NCBI GenBank assembly: GCA_012515455.1
Contig: JAAYYJ010000249.1
Location: forward strand, 1-31,881
Direction: 5' to 3'
DNA length: 31,881 bases
DNA from: Oligosphaeraceae bacterium
GTDB taxonomy: Bacteria > Verrucomicrobiota > Lentisphaeria > Oligosphaerales > Oligosphaeraceae
Each line of letters opens with the position of its first letter. Positions within the stretch are counted from its first letter, which is position 1. The notes below the pieces were generated by a model that was not told where the DNA came from, made no database searches, and saw nothing but the letters and a program-made list of their open reading frames with translations. The translations under genes were made by a program, and so were the position numbers. Positions 15,984 through 23,206 of this stretch are shown piece after piece.

Positions 15984-18908
15984 CTATTCAATAAAACGCA
16001 GCGCTCCGCAGGGACAGTGCCCGGCCAGACGCCGGCAGAGATCCGCCGGGAGGTCATCCCACGACCCCGGGGCCGGTGAGACACAAGCCGCCTCGGAGCG
16101 GTGGTGCATGCTGAGATAATCCTCCGCCAGAGTGGTGCAGCGATGGCAGAGGATGCATTTGCCGGCCTCGAAGGAGAGGTGCCGGGACGAGACCCGGGCC
16201 GGGAAGCACTGCTCCATTTTTTTGCCTTTTTTGGCGCCATAAGCGCGAATAAGGTCAAAAAAGCGGCAGTCTCCTTTGGCGGCGCAGGTGCCGCAGCGGA
16301 AATCGTGCCGGCGCAGCATCAGTGCCAGCGCTTCGCGCCGGAATGCGCGCACCCGCTCGCCCTGCAGTTCATAAACGTGCCCGGGCTGAACCAGATTTTC
16401 GCAGGAGGGCACAAAGCGTCCCAGGGACGCATCCCAGGCCGCGCAGACCAGGCAATGCGCACTGCCTTTCCTGCCCTCGAGATGACACAGGGTCGGGACT
16501 TCCCAGTGCTGTTCCTGCGCATAGTCCAGCAGGCACCAGCCCTCCCGGAACGGGTATTCCTGCCCGTCCACGGCGATGCTTGCAGGCGACACCGTGCGGG
16601 GCAGAAACACCGGGAAAGGCAGGTCGTGTTCGTCGGCCACGGGTGCCCCAGCCAGGACGTTGCGTATCGCACTGCGGGGGCAGATGGAGCGGCAGACGCC
16701 GCATTTCACGCATTTGCTCTGGTCGATGCGGGCGGCTTCGAGGGGCTCGCAGACGATGGCTTTCACGGCACAGGACTGGGCGCATTTGCTGCAGCCGATG
16801 CAGTCGTCGCCGACCTGGAATTCCGTGAGTTCACGGCATTTTCCGGCCGGGCAGTGTCCCTGCAAGTGTGCTTCGAATTCAGAGCGGAAGGCATGCATGG
16901 CACTGAGGACCATATTGGGTGCGGTCTGACCCAGGGCACAGAGCGAGCCCTGCTTGATGTGCCGGGCCAGGGTCTCAATCTCGGTCAGCAGCTCGGGGGC
17001 TTTACGGCCGGCTCCGGTCAGCTCCTCCAGCAAGGCGCAGAGTCGCAGCAGTCCCTCCCGGCAGAACACGCATTTGCCGCAGGATTCATCTTTCAGGAAA
17101 CGCAGGAAGTAGAGCGAGAGATCGACCATGCAGTCGCGTTCATCCAGCACCACCAGACCGCCGGAGCCCATCATGGCGCCATGCTGCTGCAGGGTCTCGT
17201 AATCCACCGGCAGAGCGAAATTCCGGTACGGGATGCAGCCGCCGGAGGGCCCGCCAATCATCACCGCTTTGACCGTATGGCCCGCTTCCGCACCACCGCC
17301 GTATTTGTCTACAATTTCAGCGATGCTGATGCCGATGGGCACTTCAATCAGCCCGCCCTGGCGGACTTTGCCGGCCAGGGCGAAGGCCTTGGTGCCCTTG
17401 CTGCTGGCAGTGCCGTAACTGCGGAACAACTCTCCGTCATCCTGCAGGATGACCGGTACGCAGGCAAAGGTCTCGACGTTGTTGATCAGGGTGGGCAGGC
17501 CGTTCAGGCCCTCGCTGACGGGAAAAGGCGGGCGCCGCCGGGGGATGCCGCGCTGCCCCTGCAGGGATTCCAGCAGCGCCGTCTCCTCTCCGCAGACAAA
17601 AGCCCCCGCGCCCTTGAAGAGCTGGAGCTGGAAATCCTCGCCGGGCAGGCGGTAGAACGGCGTCTGCCGCAGTTTGTCGATGGTGCGCTGCAGTACGCTC
17701 ACTGCCTGGGTGTATTCGTCGCGGATGTAAATGATGGCATGTTTCGCCTGCAGGACACAGGCGGCGATCAGGATGCCTTCCAGCACCCGGCAGGGATAAG
17801 ACTCCAGCAGCATCCGGTCCATGAAGGCTCCGGGATCGCCCTCATCGGCATTGCAGATCACGACCTTGGGCTGGCGCTTGGCGGACACGGCCAGGCGCCA
17901 TTTCTGGCCGGTCGGGAAACCGCCGCCGCCTCGGCCCCGCAGCTGCGCGGCCTCGAGAATCTGCAGCACCCGCTCGGGCGGCATCTGGGCGGCCCGCTGC
18001 AGGGCTCGGAAGCCGCCGTGCTGCTGGTATTCCGCGAGGTCCTCGGGCTGGTCCTGGCCGCTGTTGGCGGTCACCAGCCGGGCATATTGGCCGATTTCCG
18101 GGGAGCTGCTGACTTCCGGCTGACAGGCGCAGCTGCGGTTGTACCAGCGGTGCAGGGCCAGCTGCGCCTGCCAGCTGAGGCGCCGGATCGCGGTGCTGGC
18201 CCTGAGATGGCGGTCCAGGATGCCTTTCAGGGTATGTTCCTGAACTTGATCGTAGTGATAATACAGCCCCTCGCTGCGTACGGTGAGCAGCGGCGCCCGG
18301 AAGGACAGCCCGTGGCAGCCCACTGTTTTAAGGCTGAAATCCAAGCTGTGCCGCCGGCGTTCCTCCTGCAGGGCCTGCAGAATTCGGGCGCTGCCGGCCG
18401 CCCGGCAGGAGGAGCAGCAGCAGAGCCGCACCTCAGTTTGGGCCGGGGCGGGTCCGCCGCTGCCGGCCCCGGGGGCGGTGTCATCCTCGCTGGCCAGCTG
18501 CAGGAAACTCTCGATCACCTGGGAGATATTCCCGGTTTTGACCTGTCCAAAGATATGGCGGTCGATCTGCACTGCGACTGCCAGCATGCAGCAGCCCAGG
18601 CAGGCGACTTTGCTGAGGGTGAAGAGTCCGTCCGCCGAGGTATCCTGGTCGCCGCTGAGGCCGAGATGGTCGGCGAAGGCAGCATAGACCGCCTCGGCCC
18701 CCTTGACATAGCAGGCCGCACCGACGCAGACCTTGATCTGATGCTTGCCGCAGGGGGTGAATCTGAAGGCGTGATAAAATGAGGCCACGCTGTGGATATG
18801 ATTCAGGCTCAGGGACAGCTTCCGGCTTAATTCGGCCAGGGCCTCCGGGCGCAAATAGCGGTCGCGGTTCTGCAATTCGATCAGTTCTGGCAGCAGCGGG
18901 TGGATCAT
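15984..18908 (-). CDS. Single-chain NADH dehydrogenase (diaphorase) module: NuoE + NuoF + ferredoxin + NuoG N-terminus
   Basis: 974-residue cytoplasmic flavo-Fe-S fusion. (1) Residues 1-135 are NuoE-like with [2Fe-2S] ligands C61, C66, C103 and C107. (2) About 158-235 is a second thioredoxin-like domain with C163, C168 and C198, but Ser202 where the fourth ligand is expected. (3) About 300-680 is NuoF: FMN/NAD loop RGRGGGGFPTG (324-334), GAGAFVCGEETALLESL and the [4Fe-4S] ligands C610, C613, C616, C657. (4) C703-C743 forms two complete [4Fe-4S] ferredoxin motifs. (5) The NuoG/HoxU-like N-terminus has C808, C819, C822, C836 for [2Fe-2S] and H868, C872, C875, C881 for [4Fe-4S]; the tail cysteines C918, C921, C924 are degenerate. 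The order equals HydC-HydB-HydA(N) of trimeric bifurcating hydrogenases or HoxEFU in one polypeptide, without any H-cluster domain. It overlaps the upstream propeller gene by four bases. It should exchange electrons between NAD(H) and a partner in this operon. Confidence 0.85.
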   Translation of the reverse strand: MIHPLLPELIELQNRDRYLRPEALAELSRKLSLSLNHIHSVASFYHAFRFTPCGKHQIKVCVGAACYVKGAEAVYAAFADHLGLSGDQDTSADGLFTLSKVACLGCCMLAVAVQIDRHIFGQVKTGNISQVIESFLQLASEDDTAPGAGSGGPAPAQTEVRLCCCSSCRAAGSARILQALQEERRRHSLDFSLKTVGCHGLSFRAPLLTVRSEGLYYHYDQVQEHTLKGILDRHLRASTAIRRLSWQAQLALHRWYNRSCACQPEVSSSPEIGQYARLVTANSGQDQPEDLAEYQQHGGFRALQRAAQMPPERVLQILEAAQLRGRGGGGFPTGQKWRLAVSAKRQPKVVICNADEGDPGAFMDRMLLESYPCRVLEGILIAACVLQAKHAIIYIRDEYTQAVSVLQRTIDKLRQTPFYRLPGEDFQLQLFKGAGAFVCGEETALLESLQGQRGIPRRRPPFPVSEGLNGLPTLINNVETFACVPVILQDDGELFRSYGTASSKGTKAFALAGKVRQGGLIEVPIGISIAEIVDKYGGGAEAGHTVKAVMIGGPSGGCIPYRNFALPVDYETLQQHGAMMGSGGLVVLDERDCMVDLSLYFLRFLKDESCGKCVFCREGLLRLCALLEELTGAGRKAPELLTEIETLARHIKQGSLCALGQTAPNMVLSAMHAFRSEFEAHLQGHCPAGKCRELTEFQVGDDCIGCSKCAQSCAVKAIVCEPLEAARIDQSKCVKCGVCRSICPRSAIRNVLAGAPVADEHDLPFPVFLPRTVSPASIAVDGQEYPFREGWCLLDYAQEQHWEVPTLCHLEGRKGSAHCLVCAAWDASLGRFVPSCENLVQPGHVYELQGERVRAFRREALALMLRRHDFRCGTCAAKGDCRFFDLIRAYGAKKGKKMEQCFPARVSSRHLSFEAGKCILCHRCTTLAEDYLSMHHRSEAACVSPAPGSWDDLPADLCRRLAGHCPCGALRFIE

Positions 18909-20608
18909 TGGTTCTGCGTCTCCAGATAAAGCAAGTCATTATCGAAGGTGCGCATGACGAGGTTGCCCCGGTGGAAGGCCGGCACCGCCACCACCTTGTT
19001 CCCCAGGTCGTATTTGCCCTCGGTGATGATCCCCTCCCGGCTGGCGGACAGCAGCAGCAGCTCGCCGCTCAGGTTGACCGCGACGATTTTGCCGCCCACG
19101 GCCACCGGCGAGGCATAGAAGCCATCGGAGAAAGAGGCTTCGAAGAGCTCCTCGCCGGTCCGGCGGTCCAGGCCGATGGCCAGGCCTCCGCTGTCGAAGA
19201 GCAGGAAGACCTCTCCCAGCAGCAGCGGCGAGGCGACGTCCGGGGCGGGGGTGTTGTCATTGCGGAACCCGATCTGGCCGTCCGCGGCGGCAAAGCTGGC
19301 GGTAATGGCGCCGGTATTGGAAAAAAAGAACTGCCCGTCTCCGGCCACGGCGCTGGTGGCGACCTCTCCGCCCAGGCCATCGAAGCGCCACAGGGCCTGT
19401 CCAGTATCGGCGGCGAAGGCCTCGGCGAATTTGTTGCCGGCGGTGAAGATGGTGATTTTGTCATCCTGGCAGAAGGCGCTGGGGCTGGACCAGGAGGGCG
19501 TGCTCTCGCGCCGGGTCTCCCAGAGGGATTTGCCGCTGTGCACGTCCAGGGCGTAGAGTGTCTGGGTCTCCTCGAGGTCGTACTGCAGGATGAGCCGGTC
19601 GCCCAGCAGCAGCGGTGAGGAAGCGTAGCCGTAGAGTATCTGGGGGGGCGGCAGCTGGCGCTGCCAGAGCAGTTCGCCGGTGTGGGTGCAGCAGAGCACT
19701 TCGCCGGTGGCAAAGACCGCATAGACGCGCTCGCGGTCCAGGCAGGGCGTGGGTGCGGCGTAGCCGGTGTCGGCGGTGACCTCGGGAACCAGCGGCGCGG
19801 CGCTGCTGGCCAGACGCCAGAGCAGCTCTCCGGACTCCGCGGCATAGCAGAACAGAACGCGCTCGCTTTTGTTCCCGCCGCTGACAAAGATGCGGTCGTC
19901 CCAGATCACTGGCGAACTGTACCCCTCCAGCGGTATGCGCTGCTGCCATTTGCGCTGGAACTGCCAGCGCGCCGGCAGGGGATTACGATTCGGCAGCAGA
20001 GAGCCGCGGAACTGCGGCCAGTGCTCCGTGCCGGCCAGTAGTGCCGCCTGAATGTCAATCGGCGCCGCAGCGGGAACCGGTGCCGGGGCAGGGGCTGAGG
20101 CCGGATCCGGGGCACCGTCCAGTGCGGCGGTGTCGGCGGCGGTGTCGGCGTTCTGCGCCGCGGTCCGGTGCTGCAGGATCAGGATGGCCGCGGTCAGGAC
20201 CAGGCTGGCCAGCAGTACCAGCAGCAGCAGTTGCTGGCGCTCGTCCTCGGCTGAAGCCGCGTGCGCCTCAGGGGTGTGCAGGCGCGGCCGGCAGAAGAAA
20301 TGCTCCATTCCGGTCAGCAGACAGAGGAGCAGGAAAGCGCTGCCCAGGAGCAGGAATCCGTACGCCTGCCGGTCCTGGGTTTGGAAGTATGTGGCGCGGT
20401 AGACGTAGTCCAGTTCCCGCACGGTCTGCTGCAGGGCGGGGGCCTCCAGATTGCCGGCTTTCAGCTGGTCCAGGCGCTGTAGAGCCAGATCCAGGGGCTG
20501 CGTCCGCCGCCAGGCGTCATGCGCCAGCAGTGCTCCCAGCACCAGAAGGAAGGCCAGGGTCACCCATTGTCCGAAATGCAGGCAGCTCTTGACGGCGTCG
20601 TCTTTCAT
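18905..20608 (-). CDS. Three-helix membrane protein with C-terminal PQQ-like beta-propeller
   Basis: 567 residues. Three N-terminal hydrophobic helices lie at about 15-34, 80-102 and 127-147, then an Ala/Pro-rich linker (about 165-190), then a propeller that opens with HWPQFRGSLLPNRN and carries repeated blades (SGELLWR, TGELLWQ, SGKSLWE, TGQALWRF, TGEELFEA). The propeller should lie in the periplasm. Long membrane anchoring is unusual in this family. The start ATG 20608, not the longer frame from 20683, is supported by GGAG five bases upstream and by a four-base overlap with the stop of the NapH-like gene. The end overlaps the diaphorase gene by four bases. Likely a docking or substrate-binding component between the membrane Fe-S proteins and an outside partner (inference). 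Confidence 0.77.
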   Translation of the reverse strand: MKDDAVKSCLHFGQWVTLAFLLVLGALLAHDAWRRTQPLDLALQRLDQLKAGNLEAPALQQTVRELDYVYRATYFQTQDRQAYGFLLLGSAFLLLCLLTGMEHFFCRPRLHTPEAHAASAEDERQQLLLLVLLASLVLTAAILILQHRTAAQNADTAADTAALDGAPDPASAPAPAPVPAAAPIDIQAALLAGTEHWPQFRGSLLPNRNPLPARWQFQRKWQQRIPLEGYSSPVIWDDRIFVSGGNKSERVLFCYAAESGELLWRLASSAAPLVPEVTADTGYAAPTPCLDRERVYAVFATGEVLCCTHTGELLWQRQLPPPQILYGYASSPLLLGDRLILQYDLEETQTLYALDVHSGKSLWETRRESTPSWSSPSAFCQDDKITIFTAGNKFAEAFAADTGQALWRFDGLGGEVATSAVAGDGQFFFSNTGAITASFAAADGQIGFRNDNTPAPDVASPLLLGEVFLLFDSGGLAIGLDRRTGEELFEASFSDGFYASPVAVGGKIVAVNLSGELLLLSASREGIITEGKYDLGNKVVAVPAFHRGNLVMRTFDNDLLYLETQNQ

Positions 20609-21828
20609 GTTCTCCGGTCTGGTTGGGACGGGCGCGGTTTTTCCAGCGGGCAGGCCTGATAACAGCGCCCGCAGCAGAGGCATAATGTTTGGTCAATGCA
20701 GTGGATGTCTTCTTCCGGCCTCCGCCTGGCCTGGGCAAGCAGCTCAGCCAGGACCCAGGCGGCGAAGAGCAGCCCGGACAGCGTCAGGCCGGTGCGGATG
20801 ACTCTCCGGCCCCGGTCGGCAGCGGCAGACAGCTCGGTGACGGGCTGCTGCGATTTCTCAAACGCCTCCACGGCCAGCTCCGGTTCTGCGCGCTGCTGCA
20901 GTTTCTGCTCCAGGCTGATGGCGCGGTGCAGGGGGTAGAGCAGGGGAGCTGCGGCATAGCCCAGGAATCCTCCCAAGGCCAGGGCGAGCGGGATGCTGGC
21001 CAGCAGCAATTCCAGGCGTCTCAGCCCCCGTTTGCGCTGGGCTGGCGAGGCAGCGCTCTCCGGGGCGATGATGGCGTTATTGGGGCAGCTCTGCTGGCAG
21101 AGGCGGCAGTTGATGCAGTCATGGGTGGTGATCACAGGCTTCTTCCAGGCCAGCAGCGAGAACAGCCGCAGCAATACTCCGTACGGGCAGATATAGCGGC
21201 AGAAGGGGCGGGAAAGCAGCAGCCCCAGCAGCAGAAAAACCACGGTGAGCCAGAGATAAGGATGGTTGAAGGAGCGCAGGAAAATGGGCAGATAGGGGTC
21301 GAGACGGCAGAGCGGGAAGCCGATCCCTGCTACCGTACAGACCAGCACCAGCAGCAGAACCAGCACTGCGCCCAGGCGGAAAAAGCGGTCCAGCGCGGGA
21401 GGCAGGCGGAATTTTTTGCCGGGCATGAGCTCCTGCAGTGCTCCCAGGGGGCAGGCGCCGGCGCAGAAGAGCCGGCCGCAGAACAGGGCGCAGAGCAGTG
21501 GCAGGGTGAAGAGCAGCAGGTAGGCCAGGGGCAGGGGCGCGCCAGTGGCGGCTGCCTCAGCGATATTCTGCACTATTCCCACCGGGCAGGGGCAGGCATG
21601 CAAGAGGAAGCCGAAGACGGCCAGTCCCAGCAGGTGCAGCAGCAGCAATGCTTTGCGGGAACGCCGGCGGTAGAAGCAGTAGCCGCTGCCGAACAGGAAC
21701 AGCAGCAGCAGGCCGGCCCGCAGCAGGCTGCTGTCGAAGACCGCTTCCTCCATCACCAGCTCGGGCAGGCGGTAGGTCTCAAATTCCGGTGCCGGGAAGC
21801 GCGCCTGGGCAAGAAAAAAGGTGGTCAT
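20605..21828 (-). CDS. NapH/CcoG-like polytopic membrane protein with [4Fe-4S] motifs
   Basis: 407 residues with about seven or eight TM helices. The family signatures are present: CPCPVG (79-84), CGRLFCAGACPLGALQE (117-133), CRYICPYGVLLR (210-221), then a ferredoxin-type cluster C238-x2-C241-x2-C244-x3-C248P and a C-terminal set C383-x2-C386-x2-C389-x3-C393P. NapH/NosR/RdxA-type proteins are quinol-oxidising or electron-relay membrane proteins with cytoplasmic clusters. It is preceded by a NapG-like gene with a four-base overlap, the classic NapGH pairing. ATG 21828 is chosen over the longer frame because GGAGG lies closely upstream and the overlap pattern fits. No nitrate reductase gene is present, so the name NapH would mislead. 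Expected role: moving electrons between the cytoplasmic side and the NapG-like partner outside. Confidence 0.8.
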   Translation of the reverse strand: MTTFFLAQARFPAPEFETYRLPELVMEEAVFDSSLLRAGLLLLFLFGSGYCFYRRRSRKALLLLHLLGLAVFGFLLHACPCPVGIVQNIAEAAATGAPLPLAYLLLFTLPLLCALFCGRLFCAGACPLGALQELMPGKKFRLPPALDRFFRLGAVLVLLLVLVCTVAGIGFPLCRLDPYLPIFLRSFNHPYLWLTVVFLLLGLLLSRPFCRYICPYGVLLRLFSLLAWKKPVITTHDCINCRLCQQSCPNNAIIAPESAASPAQRKRGLRRLELLLASIPLALALGGFLGYAAAPLLYPLHRAISLEQKLQQRAEPELAVEAFEKSQQPVTELSAAADRGRRVIRTGLTLSGLLFAAWVLAELLAQARRRPEEDIHCIDQTLCLCCGRCYQACPLEKPRPSQPDRRT

Positions 21829-22367
21829 TTGGCCTCCCCTGCATGTTTGAAGATATAGGGCCGGCTGGCCGGCACCCGGACGAAGGCCCCCGCAGGACAG
21901 ACCGCCGCGATATGGCATTGGTTGCAGTTCTTGCACAAGTTGTGCCGGACCTGCAGGAACAGCGAGCCGTTGCCGAATTCAGCACAGCCTTTCACGCATT
22001 TGCCGCAGGCGATGCATTTGTCTTCGTTGATCTTGTATTCAAAATACGGGTCTTCGATGTAGGTGCGCTCAATGGCGTCGACCGGGCAGCGCAGGTTCTC
22101 GGCCGCGGTGTCGAACTTGTGCCGCTGGTCGTGATAGTAGCCGCTGCAGAACAAACAGTAGCCGCAGGCGGCGTACTGGTGCACGCACTTCACTGCCGAG
22201 GGACGCAGGATGCAGGCTCGCGCGCATTGGCCGCACTGGATGCACTTGCTCGGGTCAATCTGCCATAAGGTCCCCGGCAGCGCGGATTTAGTCCGCCGGA
22301 ACAGCAGCGCGAACGGCGCGGCCAGCAGCACGGCGAAGATGCTCTGGAGAAAATTGCGGCGGTTCAT
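21825..22367 (-). CDS. NapG-like Tat-exported polyferredoxin
   Basis: 180 residues beginning MNRRNFLQ followed by a hydrophobic stretch, which fits a twin-arginine signal or signal anchor. Seventeen cysteines follow: C42-x2-C45-x2-C48-x3-C52, C61, C68, C71, C74, C94, C118-x2-C121-x2-C124-x3-C128, C145, C148, C151, C157, enough for four [4Fe-4S] clusters. The segments CGYCLFCSGYYH, NLRCPVDAI, DPYFEYKINEDKC and GNGSLFLQVRH are strongly patterned and seem familiar from PVC-group ferredoxins of unknown role. ATG 22367 has GGGAGG nine bases upstream; the longer frame to 22508 would overlap the preceding gene. It should carry electrons on the outer face of the inner membrane, passing them to or from the NapH-like protein. 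Confidence 0.8.
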   Translation of the reverse strand: MNRRNFLQSIFAVLLAAPFALLFRRTKSALPGTLWQIDPSKCIQCGQCARACILRPSAVKCVHQYAACGYCLFCSGYYHDQRHKFDTAAENLRCPVDAIERTYIEDPYFEYKINEDKCIACGKCVKGCAEFGNGSLFLQVRHNLCKNCNQCHIAAVCPAGAFVRVPASRPYIFKHAGEAK

Positions 22368-22570
22368 TTTCCGGCCTCCCGAAACGAAATGGCGGTCGGG
22401 TGGCCGCAGCGGTTGGCGTCCGGGCACTGCCGGCAGACGCCGTTGGCGTGGCAGGCATCCGCCGGGCGGGATGCTCCGCGGCTGCCGCCGGCCAGCCGGG
22501 CGGTCCACCAGGCCAGTCCGCCGGCGAGAGTCAGGCGGGACAGGGTTTTGAGGAATTCACGGCGAGTCAT
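22364..22570 (-). CDS. Small Tat-signal protein with a CX5CX2CX5C motif
   Basis: 68 residues. The start MTRREFLKTLSRLTLAGG is a textbook twin-arginine signal (RREFLK). The mature part is about 35 residues and has just four cysteines, C40, C46, C49 and C55, spaced symmetrically as C-x5-C-x2-C-x5-C, enough for one [4Fe-4S] or similar metal site. GGGAGG (22580-22585) lies nine bases before ATG 22570. It overlaps the preceding gene by 14 bases and the NapG-like gene by four. It is hidden inside a longer frame starting at 22912 whose N-terminal part is a shadow of the upstream gene. Folding before export is implied by the Tat signal, hence a bound cofactor is likely. No named family recognised. 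Confidence 0.75.
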   Translation of the reverse strand: MTRREFLKTLSRLTLAGGLAWWTARLAGGSRGASRPADACHANGVCRQCPDANRCGHPTAISFREAGK

Positions 22571-23204
22571 GATATGGCACCTCCCAATGTTGGTTGGAGT
22601 GCAGGTCATACAGATGCACGGTATCAGCAGTATGGTACAGATGGTAATCGTGTTCCGAGGCGGACAGCGAGTCGCTGAGCACGCGCTCCAGCTCGCCGGA
22701 AGGCAGGTAGATGCAGGCCCGCCGGCTGCCTTTCTCCATCGTGACAAAGCGCCCGCCGGACAAGGCCGCGAAACGGACCGGGTTGCAGCAGCCGGCAAAC
22801 TTCGCCGCGGGCTCCCAGAAGGCGAGGAAGCGCCCGGTCTGCGGGTCGAGCCGCTCCAGGCGCTTGCGCCCGACGTTGGCCACCCAGAGTTCCCCCTCCG
22901 GGGAGAGGTCAAGCGGGAAAGCCGCTCCCGGCACGATGAAGCGGTCCTCGCCGCGTGATTCCCAGACTACGCGGTTCTGGTTCACATCGACCGCCCGCAC
23001 GGTTTTGCCCTGTCGGTCGATTTCGAAGCGCAGTCCGTTCAGGGTCAAGTCGGTCTGGGGCAGCTGTGCGGGGCTGAGCTGCGGCGCGGCCGGTGCGGCC
23101 GGGGGGGCGTTCCAGGACAGCTGCGGCAGCAGCAGTTTGGCCAGTCCGAGCAAAGCCAGGAGACCGATAAGCAGCAGCAGGATTTCGTGTCGGTTGAAGC
23201 GCAT
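22557..23204 (-). CDS. Membrane-anchored NHL-like half propeller with a GCCNP motif
   Basis: 215 residues with an N-terminal TM helix (about 8-28), a Pro/Ala linker and NHL-like strands (DLSPEGELWVANVGRKRLERLDPQTGRF). After these comes FAGCCNPVRFAALSGGRFVTMEKG and IYLPSGELERVL. A length of about 150 residues outside the membrane is only half of a normal propeller, so it may pair with another subunit. The adjacent cysteines in GCCNP are conserved in relatives as far as I recall, which hints at a disulfide or a metal or haem-like ligand. Start ATG 23204 lies two bases after the preceding stop, with AAGGA upstream. It overlaps the small Tat protein gene by 14 bases. Confidence 0.68.
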   Translation of the reverse strand: MRFNRHEILLLLIGLLALLGLAKLLLPQLSWNAPPAAPAAPQLSPAQLPQTDLTLNGLRFEIDRQGKTVRAVDVNQNRVVWESRGEDRFIVPGAAFPLDLSPEGELWVANVGRKRLERLDPQTGRFLAFWEPAAKFAGCCNPVRFAALSGGRFVTMEKGSRRACIYLPSGELERVLSDSLSASEHDYHLYHTADTVHLYDLHSNQHWEVPYHDSP

Positions 23205-23206
23205 AA

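Noticed and set aside
16101..18782. 893-codon open frame on the plus strand opposite the diaphorase gene
   Set aside because: It is an antisense shadow of a GC-rich gene. The minus frame has dense, ordered cofactor motifs; the plus frame is Gly/Ala/Gln-rich with no domain pattern.
15984..18908. Diaphorase fusion as part of a bifurcating [FeFe]-hydrogenase
   Set aside because: No H-cluster motifs, and no hydrogenase catalytic or maturation genes are present in the window. The fusion stops after the NuoG-type N-terminal clusters.
20605..22367. Part of a nap (nitrate reductase) operon
   Set aside because: NapA, NapB and NapC-like proteins are absent; only the NapG/NapH-like parts occur, with unrelated neighbours.
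22364..22912. 182-codon frame starting at 22912
   Set aside because: Its first 114 codons are a shadow of the NHL-like gene. The real small gene starts at ATG 22570 with GGGAGG upstream.
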